Shown here one piece after another: positions 33,540 through 45,304 of a stretch of 64,000 nt of DNA. How positions within the stretch are numbered: position 1 is the stretch's first letter; every line of letters begins with the position of its first letter. The stretch is from Gambelia wislizenii (Eukaryota; Chordata; Lepidosauria; Squamata; Crotaphytidae), in contig JAUMIR010000002.1 of assembly GCA_030847615.1 (NCBI GenBank), positions 284,870,028 to 284,934,027 on the forward strand. Reading direction: 5' to 3'. A model generated the notes under the pieces. The model saw nothing but the letters and a program-made list of their open reading frames with translations. It had not been told where the DNA came from and searched no databases. A program made the position numbers and the translations under genes.

Positions 33540-34430
33540 GAAACAATAAAAAATAGAAGTTTATGTTATGTAAAATGTGTGCATATTGCATTTATATTAT
33601 CTATTTATTTGGTGTCTAGAATGTGAATTCCCTGGATGCAGCATAGGATGTATACATAACCCTCCTCTTCAACTGCAGTGCCTAGGATGAAGGGTTGAAG
33701 CTCTTTAATAAAGGACAGAATCCCAAACCAGGATCCCTGTTCAATAAATTCAGGAAGCATTCAGGATTGTTCTTGAACAAAATCCCACAGAATCCCTAAC
33801 CAGGACTGCTGTTTCCAGCTGAAGGCATGCCTGCAGTTTTTTCATGGGTTCTCAAGGACACCTGATGCACACGTTTGGCAGGGTTGAATGTGCCCCAGCC
33901 CACCTTTTCTGTCTGGCAGGCTTACACACTTTTCAGAAATAGACTGGGCCAGGTAATCACCTCCAGCTGTGCAGTTTGCCATTGCTTTACTCACTCCCAT
34001 GAACATTGTGTTGCACATGCTAGGGAACTTAATTAGTTATTATATTTACAGCTGCATTTTGCAATAATGTTGTTAAAGAGCATTACAATCATCCTGAGGA
34101 CATGTTCTACATCTGCCCAGACAGATCTTTTGGAACATTCAAGAAGCAGGTGAAGAGGATAAAATCCCATTAAGATCTCAAAGGCGTTGGATGGCTTCAC
34201 TTTCCGGAGGCATAAACAGAAACTGTGCAACTGCTGGGTCCAGTACTCACTCTTGGTCAGATAAGTGAAGAATCACCTACAAGGCATCTTCAGTGGCCAT
34301 GAGAGAATGGAGGAGACTCCAATATACCCAGAAAGACTACAAAGTAGCTCAGGTGCAAGAGGTTGGTAAAGTACTCAGAGCAGAAGGGTCTGGAAACACA
34401 AAGCAATTATCTATCTCACCAATGAATTGC
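33540..34430. other. Non-coding stretch, no gene recognised
   Basis: No conserved ORF, RNA or repeat boundary is visible. Confidence 0.45.
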
Positions 34431-34672
34431 CTGGACCCAGCATGTGCTCTAAATGCTATGGGCAACTTGTGGACCTTCAGATCTTGTTGGACTGTAACTC
34501 CCATCATTCCTCAATTTCAACTAACCTTGCAGAGTCTGATGGAAGCTACAACCCAAAAACATCTGAAAGACCCCTGCTCTATAGGACAGAAGTGAGTGAC
34601 ATAGAGTGGGTTCCTATAGATGAGATGCATTCAGGTCTCTGATGCTGTTGCCTTGGCTTGAACCTCCTGCAG

Positions 34673-34810
34673 CAGTGGTTCTCAACCTGTGAGTCCCCAG
34701 ATGCTGTTGGACTACAGTTCTCAGAAACTCCAGATAGCAAAGCCAATAGTGAGGGATTCTGGGAACTGTAGTACAACAACATCTGGGGACCCACAGGTTG
34801 AGAACCACTG
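34673..34810. mobile_element. hAT MITE with 8-bp target duplication
   Basis: 138 bp, beginning CAGTGGTTCTCAACCTGTGA and ending CACAGGTTGAGAACCACTG. The TIRs extend about 55 bp. The 8-bp duplication TCCTGCAG is perfect (34665-34672 and 34811-34818). An 8-bp duplication and CAGTGGTTCTCAAC termini are diagnostic of hAT transposons. Confidence 0.93.
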
Positions 34811-35260
34811 TCCTGCAGCTTCCTCCCCTACTCTGTGGCCTTGATGGTGCAGGCAGATCTTGTTCTGTGTACAAGCAAAAGGAACAGGTATCTAAACTCC
34901 TAGGCTCCCAGCTCTAGTCTCACAGTACATGACAACTTATGGCTGTTCAGACAAAGTACGTGATTATTAGTAATGCACTTATGATAATTATTCATTCTCG
35001 AAGTGGAGAACAAATAATTCAATCCTTGCTGCAATAATTTTTCTCCTTGCTGCAAAAATGTCTTCATAAACTAACGTTTTTGAAGATATTCTCAGGGTGG
35101 TGGGAAGTCATACACAGTCACTATCCCTCCCCCGCCCAAAAAACAGCCATGTAGTAGATGGGGCATCCAGCTGTGTTCTGACAACAAGCACATGGTGTTG
35201 TCATACTCCAGGACCCATGGAGGACCACTGGGAGGTCCCAGAGCATGCTCATCAAAGGGT

Positions 35261-36092
35261 TGCCAGACTAAAAACTGGAGAGGGCTCTGAACCTTTAAGA
35301 GTTGTTTCAAAAAAGGATATTTCCACAAGTGTTGCTTGTCACTCAACCAAGGGCTTATTGGTATGGAGGGGAAAATGTGGATTGTTGTGGGGTAATGCCA
35401 ACCTGCAGCAGTTTCTATCTATCTTAATGCTCTCTTTGCAAGATCCCAGGCATGCAAAGCAAATCATGTTCAGTGTTCCCACAGGCATGCCTGCGAATCA
35501 AAGTGGGTGCGAGTGAATAGTTCATGATTTTATTTTCCCCCGGTTGCACCTGCCGAACATTTTTTTAACAAATACTGTACAAGGTGCGGAAACGTGACCT
35601 TCCACTTTAGCAAACACGCAAAAAAAAAAAAAAGGAAAAGAAAAAGAAAAAGAAAAGGGCAGTTTTCTTACTGTAGTGCACAATCGCTACAGTGAAAATC
35701 TAAGATGGCAGTTCCGGGCGCTTGCCTTGTTAGCAAGCTCTGGCCCCGCACATGTCTGACCAATCAGCTGCTCATATTGGAAAAGTGAATCAATTTGGTC
35801 GCTTGTTCCTGTGAGCAACGATGTACATTCCCCTCGCTGTTTTCCTAAAAATACAGGAAAAGCTGCAAAGGTTTTTCCTGAGGAGTATATGACATTTTGG
35901 GGGGCCCCTCCTTCACAATATGGCAAATAGATGTAGGATCACATTGGGACAGGTTATATTCTCCTCACATTCTGTGAGGAGTATTTTCACAGTTTAGACA
36001 ACCCCCAAGTAACAAGCAACACCTGCTGAAATGCCCTCTTCTACACAACCACTAAAGGTAAAGGAACCTCCTCTAGTTTTCACTCTTGTAAT
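35261..36092. mobile_element. Palindromic element B, long copy, carrying repeat family A
   Basis: The left end GGGTTGCCAGACTAAAAACT-GGAGAGGG faces CCTCTAGTTTTCACTCTTG at the right; GAAATGCCCTCTTCTACACA near 36030 matches the right arm of the compact copy. Between about 35445 and 35935 lies a copy of repeat family A, apparently inserted into element B. Confidence 0.6.
35445..35935. repeat. Repeat family A, copy 2
   Basis: Matches 3950-4266 plus 8662-8850 in order: CATGCCTGCGAATCAA, GCACAATCGCTACAGTGAAA, AAGATGGCAGTTCCGGGC, CCTTGTTAGCAAGCTC, CATGTCTGACCAATCAGCTG and the CTCCTTCACAATATGG end. Includes an A-rich simple tract at 35620-35655. It shows what copy 1 looked like before the LINE struck. 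Confidence 0.7.
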
Positions 36093-36099
36093 CCTTCAT

Positions 36100-36940
36100 T
36101 TATCATCATGAGGTGGCTGTCAGATGACAATCCTTGGCTGCCCCATGCCCTCCCCACAGCTACTACATGGCCATGTCATCGGGCAGGATAACACTGAGAG
36201 GGTTGTGGGAATAGTCCTCTCAAGACGTGGAGAGGGCATGAAAAGGGGGTTTCAGGTTTTGTCTCCTCTCACAACTCTTTGAATATTCTTTCATCTGTAC
36301 CCCAAAGCATTTTATCTTCCACAATCTCCTCTGTAAATTCTGATCCAGTGACAATGGAAGAGAGGTCATAATAAGCTCTCATCTAGCTGGGGAGAGTTCA
36401 CTATACTACTGTCCACAATCTTTTTAAAAAGCAAAACAAAAAACAGAAGAACTTTCTGGATCAAAGTAAGATCCATCACTTCCCACATTCTGCATCTAAC
36501 AGTTACTAACACTGGAAAAGTTGGGGTTTGTTTTGTTTTTGCTATAAATCCCAGAATTCTGCAGCCACCTGTAATAAAAACAAAACAAAACAAAAGACCC
36601 AACTTGCCCAAGTGCTGTACCAGATCTCAAGGTGATGGCCAAGAGTATACTTAGCTACCGGGGCTAATAGCTGCATACTCTTGGCTCATGCAGTGTGAAA
36701 GTACTGTATAGCTGGCTAAGTCTAGCCTGTGCTCCAGGGAAACTGAACACTCAGTCGTTCACTCCTCTGTAATGCTCAGGGGTTTCATGATAGGGAAAAC
36801 AGCATGGAAAAGGTTTCCTCAAATATAACATTTGAACATTACTGATTTATAGCATCGTTGTCTATGTAGTTTTGTGGTTAAGTATTTTTTATAGATTTTA
36901 ATTTGCATTCATTTTTGGACATTATCAGCTGGGGCCAAAA
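36100..36940. other. Non-coding stretch, no gene recognised
   Basis: No conserved ORF, RNA or clear element boundary. Confidence 0.45.
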
Positions 36941-36964
36941 TGCCCCGTTACTACCCCGCCACCT

Positions 36965-37175
36965 CCTCTCCTGTTCCTGCAATGGAATGGAGGTAAATGT
37001 TCACACACTTACCTCCATTCCGCTGCAGGAACAGGCCTCCTCCATCCTTGCCAGCCGGCCGTAAATGCAGCCATCGTAAGGCTGCCTTTACGACCGACCA
37101 GCTGAAATCTCGCTCGTTCTCGCGAGAGAATGAGCAGGAGGGAAATTCAAATATAACCCCCCCCAGCTGTCAAAA
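36965..37175. repeat. CpG-containing inverted repeats
   Basis: CTCCTGTTCCTGCAATGGAATGGAGGTAA faces TTACCTCCATTCCGCTGCAGGAACAGG within 36970-37037. A second hairpin, GCTCGTTCTCGCGAGAGAATGAGC, lies at about 37110-37135. Local CpG content is raised. Family not recognised. Confidence 0.5.
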
Positions 37176-38286
37176 CACAAAATAAAATGAACAAATAAAT
37201 TAAAAAAAAAAAAAGGATCCCAGGGATGGGTAGAAGGGTGCCACTTACCTTGATGTCCCGATCGTGGCAGGAAGTAATTGGCATGGAGCTCCTCCCCCGT
37301 GCCTGTCATCTTGGAACAGGGACAAGGCTCCTTTTCCCACGTCCTTGATTCTGTGACAGGCACAGAAGAAAATGGAAAAGGTGTTCTATTCACAATGTTT
37401 CATCGTGAACAGAATATCCCAGGAGCAGGACAGGGGCAGGACAGGAGCAGCACGGAGGGGCTCAATGTCGTCCCAAAGGGAGCCCCTTTCTCGCCACTGT
37501 TCCGTTCCTGTCCCAAAATAATGGACCCATCTGATAATCTCCTATGTTACCACAAAATAGCTTTCTTTCCCTTTAAGAAGTAAGCACTTTTGGGGGATCA
37601 ACAGCCATGGGCATTTGTTGCTAATAAAACACATGGATGGGTAAACCTCTTTATGATTTTTGAGCTTTTAGCCACTTATCTTACCAAATGATACAAAGTT
37701 TGTCTTAGTGGAAGTACACACGTCCGATCTTCCAATACAATGGCAGCATGATTGCAAAAATCTCCGGAGCCTGGAGATTCAAACCAGTAATTCTGCACCT
37801 CACATCTGGTCTCTGTTCTACTTGAGGGGGAAAATAGCAGCTGAACAAAGGATTTGCACATACAACAGCTTTGTTTTGCTGCTAGCTACTGAGCGCTTAT
37901 TCTCCAAACTGCTGATAGATGAGGCACAGAGGGGTTTTTTTTCTCAATTAAAACTGGAGGCGCATTTTATTCTCTTTCTTTTACCCAACAAGGATTTACT
38001 TTCAGTGGATAAGAATGTCCTACATATAGGGGAGTCCACTCCTTATGTTTCTTCATGAGTCACTTATCCAGGTGTGCCTCCGGACTGGATAAGTGACTCA
38101 TGAAGGAGACAAAATGCAAAGGCTCATGCATTTCTAAACTGATTGGTCTCATAACATAACAGTACCTCCTTCATTGCAAGTAGATTGGGCTACTCAGAGG
38201 TTGGGGAAAGGACATTTTAATGTGTTCCTCTTAATAAAAACACAAGATACCACTGTCACAATATGGCAGATACACCCAGTGGAGTA

Positions 38287-39824
38287 CAGTTGTCCCTTCA
38301 TATTCACTGGGGTTTGGTTCTAGGACCCCCATGGATACCAAAATCTGTGAATACTCAAGCCCCATTATATGCAATGGTATAGCAAAATGGTGTCATAGAA
38401 TCATAGAATTGCAGAATTAGAAGAGACCACAAGGGCCATCCAGTCCAACCCCCTGCCACGCAGGAAATCACGATCAAAGCATCCCCAATAGATGGCCATC
38501 CAGCCTCTGTTTAAAGACCTCCAAGGAAGGAGACCTCACCACGCTCCGAGGGAGTCTGTTCCACTGCCGAATAGCTCTTACTGTCGAAAAGTTCCTCCTA
38601 ATGTTGAGGTGGAATCTCTGTTCCTGGAGCTTGCATCCATTGCTCCGTGTTCCAGTCTCTGGAGCAGCACAAAACAAGCCTGCTCCATCCTCAACATGAC
38701 ACCCCTTCAAATACTTAAACAGGGCTATCATATCGCTCCTTAACCGTCTTTTTTCCAGGCTAAACATACCCAGCTCCCTAAATCTCTCCTCATAAGGCAT
38801 CGTTTCCAGACCTTTCACAATTTTAGTCGCCCTTCTCTGGACACACTCCAATTTGTCAATATCCTTTTTGAATTGTGGTGCCCAGAACTGGACACAGTAT
38901 TCTAGGTGAGGTCTGACCAAGGCAGAATAGAGAGGCACTATTACTTCCCTTGATCTAGACACTATACTTCTATTGATGCAGCCCAAAATCACATTGGCCT
39001 TTTTAGCTGCCACATCACACTGTTGACTCATGTTCAACTTGTGGTCTACTAGGACTCCTAGATCCCTTTCGCACGTAGTCTCATTCAGCCAGGTCTCCCC
39101 CATCCTATATCTATGCATTTCATTTTTCCGCTCTAAGTGCAGTACCTTACATTTCTCCGTATTGAATTTCGTTTTGTTAGCTTTGGCCCAGCTCTCCAGT
39201 CTATCCAGGTCATTTTGAATGTTGATCCTGTCCTCTAGGGTATTAGCTACTCCTCCTAATTTGGTGTCATCTGCAAATTTGATAAGTATGCCCCTAATTC
39301 CCTCATCCAAGTCATTGATAAAGATGTTGAATAGCACTGGGCCCAGGACCGAACCTTGTGGCACCCCACTGGTCACATCTTTCCAAGACGAAGAGGAGCC
39401 ACTGCTGAGCACCCTTTGGGTTCAGCTGGTCAACCAATTACAAATCCATTGAACAGTTAACTTGTCTAGCCCACAGTTTACAAGCTTGTTTGCAAGAATG
39501 TCATGGGGAACCTTGTCAAAGGCCTTACTGAAATCAAGATATGCGATATCCACAGCATTCTCTTCATCTACCAAGCTGGTAATTTTATCAAAAAAAAAAG
39601 AGAGAGATCAGATTAGTCTGGCATGACTTGTTTCTCTGAAACCCATGTTGACTTTTTGTGATTATGGCATTGCCTTCTAAATGTACACAGACTCTCTGTG
39701 TGTCCTTATATAAGATGGCAAAATCAAAGTTTGCTTTTTGGGTTATTATTTTTTTAAGAATATTTTCAAACCATGAATACTTAAATCCGTGGATACCAAA
39801 TCTGTGGATACGGAGTGACAAGTG
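38287..39824. mobile_element. Tigger-like MITE split by a CR1 insertion
   Basis: The left half (38287-38393) starts CAGTTGTCCCTTCATATTCAC after TA (38285-38286). The right half (39701-39824) ends GGATACGGAGTGACAAGTG followed by TA (39825-39826). Joined in order, the halves match the uninterrupted element at 13838 and 33324. The gap holds a 5-prime-truncated CR1. A GTGTC-like direct repeat borders the insertion. Confidence 0.88.
38394..39700 (-). pseudogene. CR1 LINE: reverse transcriptase C-terminal half and 3-prime end
   Basis: On the minus strand the copy starts 5-prime truncated inside RT (HLEGNAIITKSQHGFQRNKS), continues with AYLDFSKAFDKVPHDILANK, then SGVPQGSVLGPVLFNIFIND and the FADD catalytic box (IKFADDTKLGG). 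It ends through the C-terminal domain (RRATKIVKGLETMPYEERF, RAIRQWNRLPRSVV) to a 3-prime end of tandem ATTCTATGA units at 38394-38410, the CR1 hallmark. A TGA just upstream of codon VLSSGS (about 39415) and a frameshift at the poly-T near 39590 kill the ORF; the last 312 codons are open. It retains FADD intact. Confidence 0.95.
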
Positions 39825-40468
39825 TAATTCAAAAAGTTATTTGAGGTGCACCCTTGCTGCATAAGGAGCAAAGACACAGGGTGAGTTAAACTTACTGTGG
39901 CATCTACCTGCAGAGCTAATTCTGTCAAAGCTCTTAGGCCCAGCATCTGCTTTACATGGGGTGGGGGAGCAATAAAGAACAATAGAAAGAGTACATCTCC
40001 TATGGCTGGAAGGAGGGCTGGAAAGAGATCTAAGGAGGAATGAGTCAAGCCTGGTTTGGGCAGGGAGGGGCAGAATGCTACATTTAATAGTGTCTCCCTG
40101 GAACAACTACAATTTCTCCACCAGACTGTAACGCCCAGCTTTTACCTGGTTCCAAAGTTTCCTGCCATCAGTGAAACACACCTTGAAAGTGTGGAAATCT
40201 TTTTAATTTACTACGTGTCCATCCAGATTGGGGGTGGGGGTGGGGAATAGGCAGAGAATTTCAGCTCTTACTCCTTGGGTTGCCTGCTCAATTTGATTTT
40301 TATGGCTGCTGGGTGGGGGAGGAGCGACTCCCCACCTGGCAGGCAAATATGGTGTTTTGTGGCAGGTCACACAGTGACTCCAGAATATGGGCAGATGTCT
40401 GTTCCCCTTCTGTGTTTGGATCAGAGCAGATTCAAATTTTACATGTTACTACAGGTCATCCTCTAAGT

Positions 40469-40703
40469 TAGTGGTTCTCAACATCTGGGTCCCCAGATGT
40501 TGTTGGACTACAGTTGCCAGGAGCTCTCTGAGGTCTCACCTTGACAGCCAGGTGGTCCTCCCAGTCATTAGTGAGGCTGTGAGTTCAATCCTACAGCCTC
40601 ACTAATGATTGGGAGAACCACCTGGCTGTCAAGGTGAGACCTCAGAGGGCTCCTGGGAACTGTAGTCCAACAACATCTGGGACCCATAGGTTGAGAACCA
40701 CTG
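40469..40703. mobile_element. Long-palindrome hAT MITE with 8-bp target duplication
   Basis: 235 bp, begins TAGTGGTTCTCAACATCTGG and ends GGTTGAGAACCACTG. The duplication CTCTAAGT is perfect (40461-40468 and 40704-40711). Beyond the ~50-bp hAT TIRs, shared with 34673, the two arms continue as inverted repeats through CTCACCTTGACAGCCAGGTGG to a centre near 40590, so almost the whole element folds back on itself. Confidence 0.93.
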
Positions 40704-40798
40704 CTCTAAGTGGACGTCTGGTGGCCTAGTACCACCAATGCCCCACCATCTCTCCAAAACACAGCAAGGCAGTGGGGAAAGGAAACATTCCCCCCACC

Positions 40799-40821
40799 AA
40801 CACACACACACACACACACAC
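40799..40821. repeat. (CA)n microsatellite
   Basis: Short uninterrupted CA run. Confidence 0.95.
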
Positions 40822-41101
40822 CATTGTGTGTAGATCAATCACAAGTGCAAACAACAACAAAAAGACATGAGCTGAAAATGACTTTTCTTTCTATGATGGC
40901 AATTTGGGAGGAGAGTATTTGTAGGGAGGGTTCGTATATTGCAACGAACCTGGAGAATGAAAGGCATCTCTCGTGCTCTGGGCACACTGCAGTTCTCCAC
41001 CATCCAATGTCACAAGGGAGCAGTATTTCAAGCAATAGCAGAATCACACCCTCAGTAAGTATGAAGCCGTGAAGAGTAGGACGAGCAAAGAATCTAACCA
41101 T

Positions 41102-41280
41102 TCAAACACACACATTTACATATACTCCCCAACAGGGGTTCACAGCATATAAACTCCACACGTACTCCTACCCAACCATTCTCTGAAGATGCCAGCCACA
41201 GATGCAAGCGAAATGTCAGAAGTAAACTCTTCCAGAACACGGCCCCACAGCCCGGAAAAAAACTAAGGAAAATCTAAAGA
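41102..41280 (+). mobile_element. Penelope-like element 3-prime fragment
   Basis: Nearly collinear with 17338-17500 of the PLE: TTTACATATACTCCCC, AACAGGGGTTCACAGCATAT, CCTACCCAACCATTCTCTGA and CTTCCAGAACACGGCC occur in the same order. No coding part is present. It carries a hammerhead-like core (separate entry). Confidence 0.88.
41183..41217 (+). ncRNA. Hammerhead-ribozyme-like motif in PLE fragment
   Basis: CTGAAGA (41183-41189) fits the CUGANGA core. GCCAGC and GCAAGC form a helix II with one mismatch, followed by GAAATGTC (41210-41217) in place of GAAACGTC. Closer to a functional core than the copy at 17412. Confidence 0.6.
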
Positions 41281-41311
41281 ATCTTAAGTTCATGAAGCAA
41301 CAGCTAGTAGG

Positions 41312-41450
41312 ACAGGGATGGGAATCATGCAGATGTGGCTGGGCTGCATCCCCAAGCAACCCTTAGCAGCAAAGCCCATGGTGAGAAATTCTGGGAGTTG
41401 CAGTCCAACAACAGCTGGAAGCTCACATAATTCCCACTACTATTGTTGGC
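41312..41450. repeat. hAT-like MITE remnant
   Basis: GACAGGGATGGGAATCATGC at the left and CACATAATTCCCAC at the right form decayed TIRs; the centre has GGGAGTTGCAGTCCAACAAC. Related to 63727 and 46323. No clean target duplication. Confidence 0.55.
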
Positions 41451-41607
41451 ATACATTAGCTTGTTTCCCAAAGGGGCAGCTAACTGCAGAAAGAGTGAAG
41501 AAGAAGAGTTCACTCTAGGTGGGCTTTTCTCACCAGAAGTCAAGCTGCTCTAAGAGAAAAACAAGGCCTGGCAAAGAGATTTGAGGCCCACAAGCAGTTG
41601 CATTTAG

Positions 41608-42204
41608 GGTTGCCAGTTCAGGATAATCTGAGGCCCGGAGGTTTCCAGGCCTAAAACCAAGAGATGGTCCCTGGTGTTGTCATTAAGCCTCATGCATTAA
41701 GTACCAGGCACAGTTGCTCATAGCTTGTCATTCCAACACACACAAACACAAAACATATTTTCCTGTTTGGAAATTAACAGAAAGCTTAGCTAAAGGAGTG
41801 GTTCCCAGATAAAGGTGAAATGAGGAAATTATTCCTTCTCAGTTACTTAGGGAGACAGGATAAGGAATGTTTAATGCAGCCTACTTGCTTTCAGTCAAAA
41901 GGTGGAAGCAGAGCAAAATAGAGGGCGAGTCCTGGTGCTACAACTGGGAAGGAAAAAAGCTAACTAATAAATACATATACCTCTGGATAGTCTTTGCAAG
42001 TTGCATCAACAAATCAATTAAGCCTTGCAAATTGTAGCAAGGTGCTGCTCTATACTAGTTGAACTTTAGATTTTCACCCAGCCTTTTCCTCTTGCCCAGA
42101 GCTGAGTTTCCCCAAACTGGAGAATTTGCATTCTTGACTCTCACTTGGAGATAATCCATGAAAACTAGGGACTTGAAGCCAGACTCTGAGATCTGACAAC
42201 CCTA
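41608..42204. mobile_element. hAT-like element with TAGGGTTGCCAG terminus
   Basis: Starts TTAGGGTTGCCAGTTCAGGA and ends GATCTGACAACCCTA. The flanks GTTGCATT and CTTGCAGTT are a possible imperfect 8-bp duplication. The interior has no ORF. The GGGTTGCCAG start is shared with element B at 35261. Confidence 0.5.
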
Positions 42205-42681
42205 CTTGCAGTTGCTCCTGGGTAAGCTAGCAATGCTGCTTCATGGTTACTTCTGAGTAAAACAGCCACTCCACTCATTGTCTCAGCGGCATAGGAGTCT
42301 GGCTATTAGCAGTTCCATTTTGACACCCCTGGTGCCTCAGCTACTAAAGCTGCTCAGAATCAATCAGACTAGGCCATTAGAATCAAGGGCAGAAGGGCAG
42401 CATTTGCTCTTCCTACAATAAGGTTCCTGACTGCTGTGTTTTATCTTTCCCAGGGAATAAATGGCAGCCATTCACTTATGAGGAGGGACAGGGCTACTGG
42501 GCTGGGAGCCAAACTGATCTCTTCTCTTGGTGACCCTATTTGCATTACTCCATCTTTGATTTTGTTTCTTGGTTGCAAAAGTGTGTTACATAAATGTTGG
42601 AAACTGATTACTGTACTATATTATCCATCCAAGATAGCTCTTGTACCTACCTAGGGTAATTTTAAAAAAAGATTTATAATA

Positions 42682-43405
42682 AATAATAATAATAATAATA
42701 ATAATAAAATTTTATTTATATCCCGCCCCTCTGCAACGCAATCGCGGCGGCTTACAATATAAAAACCCCATACTCACAATACCCTAGCCCGCCCACCCCT
42801 TAAAATAATATTAAATTACGAAGGATTAAAAACATGCATTAATTAAAATATATATAAATTAGAAGAAAAAAAATTAAAACATACAATCATAGCCTAGAAA
42901 GGGCAGCTGAGTCTTGGGCCAGGATAATTATTCAGGAAAGGCCTGCCGGAAAAGATCCGTCTTGACAGCTTTTTTAAAGCTGTCTAAGGTGGTAATAAGA
43001 CGGATCTCGTCCAGCAGGCCATTCCAGAATCTGGGAGCGGCAGCAGAGAAGGTCCTCTGGGAGGTCACCGACAGCCTTATTTTCATAGGCTGTAACAGAT
43101 TCCTCCCAGAGGACCGAAGAGTGCGGGGATGGTTGTACGGAAGGAGGCGGTCCCGGAGATAAGTTGGACCCAAGCCATGTAGGGCTTTAAAGGTCATAAC
43201 CAACACCTTGTACTGTGCCCGGAAACTAATAGGCAGCCAGTGGAGAGCTTTTAGCACAGGTGTTATATGCTGTCTTCTGGAAACGCCAGAAATCAACCTG
43301 GCTGCCATGTTCTGGACTAGTTGAAGTTTCCGAGTCAAGCACAAGGGTAGCCCCATGTAGAGTGCATTACAGAAATCCAGACGGGAGGTTACCAGTGCAT
43401 GTAAA
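42682..43405 (-). pseudogene. L2-type LINE, 3-prime end with (AAT)n tail
   Basis: The minus strand reads SRLDFCNALYMGLPLCLTRK, then QNMAARLISGVSRRQHITPV, LKALHWLPISFRAQYKVLVM, RTFSAAAPRFWNGLLDEIRL and TDLFRQAFPE at the stop. These are the typical L2/CR1-group C-terminal motifs. The 3-prime UTR ends GAGGGGCGGGATATAAATAA and a (TTA)n tail seen as (AAT)n at 42682-42707. The 142-codon terminal ORF is open, so this copy is fairly young. Confidence 0.9.
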
Positions 43406-43409
43406 TCTT

Positions 43410-45267
43410 TCCCTGTAACAAAAATAAGTTTAAGAGAACTCTGATTATTTCCAATTCAAGGACAGAATACTTAGCTATGCACACTTTAGACCCCAAAACA
43501 ACTGTTGAATAGAGGGGTTAGCACCCAAATGTGCAAGGAGAGCAGCTGTACAGCTTTGCTTTCACTGTAATAATAATATGGGTGCTAGGCTCCACCTTGC
43601 AACCTGCATTTTATTTAACCTGTGTTGAATTCTGGGTAGGGAAAATAGCCTTGGGCTGTTTGTACAAGTTATTTACTGTGGGAATAACCATGGCCCCTTC
43701 GCTTACATATTACAGGAATTACACATGATTTCATCACCCACTTGTAATCTTTCCAAGAGTGCTGCTTCCATCTTTTTCTTTCTTTCTACAGAAAGTCCAG
43801 GGCTTCTGTTTTATTTTTATTTATTTTTTTGAGAATGGAAGAGTAGTGCAATTGCCACATATGAAGATGGCCTTGGTGTTCCTCTTCCATCTTTTTAAGA
43901 AGCACAATTTTGATATGAGTAATGATCTATATAGCTGATGATTCGACTATAGCTCAGCATATAGTCAATAAAATGTACCTTTGTGCTTGGTGCCATGTTA
44001 TCACTTTTCAGAAATCAGTCTTTTCTCTTAAGTACTGCTAAAACAGTATACTGGATAATCTTTAAAGGAAAATGCCTCTTAAATAAAACTGTGATACAGT
44101 ACTATACTCCTAGCATGCTATAATGAAATATATATTTAAATATGATCTTTAATTATTTTCCTTATACACTGCCATTTTAAGAAAGTAGTTAATGAAGGTG
44201 ACCAGAAAGGAATTCTATTTATTTATTTATTTAAAAATGGATGTACATAAGCTACATTAAAGAAAAATGTCATCTAGCCCCATGAGGATACAGCGCTATG
44301 ACACTACAACATTAACTAAAAAAATAATAATAATGGAGGGAAGCCTTTCCGGTCACTACCATTAATCACACGGCTAAAGTGGTTGTGACTGGAAAGGGGC
44401 TCCACATACACCCATAACACATCACTATACAAATGCTTATACGAATATAGTGCTACAGTATTCTTACATTTAAATGATACGTTGTTCTTAGTTTAATATT
44501 TTTAGATATAAAAATGTTTTAGCACTATTGGTAAAAATAAATGAGAAATAAAATAAGATGCTGATAAAAGATGGCACCCAGTACAAACAGTATAGTGAGT
44601 ATGTGTTGAGCTGTGACAGATGTAGTTACGCAATAGCCACTTCTCACATCAAAAATTGTGACTCTCCAGCATATTGGAAGGCTCTCATGAACTCTCCCTT
44701 CTCCACATTGCTTGGCTAGTGCATCCACATGTAGGACACTGGGTTTGAAAAGAGGACAGTGCTAACCCAGATAGTACTGTATAGGTAGATGGGGCAGTGA
44801 GATGAAATCATGAGATGAAAGGGAAGATACACAATGCCAGCAACTCACTTCATATTTGCCATGTGTCCCCATGCCTTCTCTGCCATGCCAATGTCTCCAC
44901 ATAGTTTTCACAACACTGATTGTTTGGGTTTGAATTGGGTGTGCCCAGTCTTTGAAAATAGAAGGGAATGCACAGACTATTGCACAGACTATTTTCTCAC
45001 ATCCTTGTGAGGAAAAATGGAACACAGAGAACACTTAGGCATGGAGGGCCATTAACAGATCTTTTCCAAGCACATCAGATTATGAGAGATGGTTTCAAGC
45101 AATATGACATCTGACAAGTTCCTACAGGAATGAGATTGTTCAGTATCTCAACTGACACACACACAAAATAGGTAACTCATTAAACCCATTAGGACCTGGA
45201 GTATGTTGATCCTCGTTGTAGCACTGATAAGCAAGACACACCGCTAATGCTTTCAGAATATACACCT

Positions 45268-45304
<37 letters not shown>

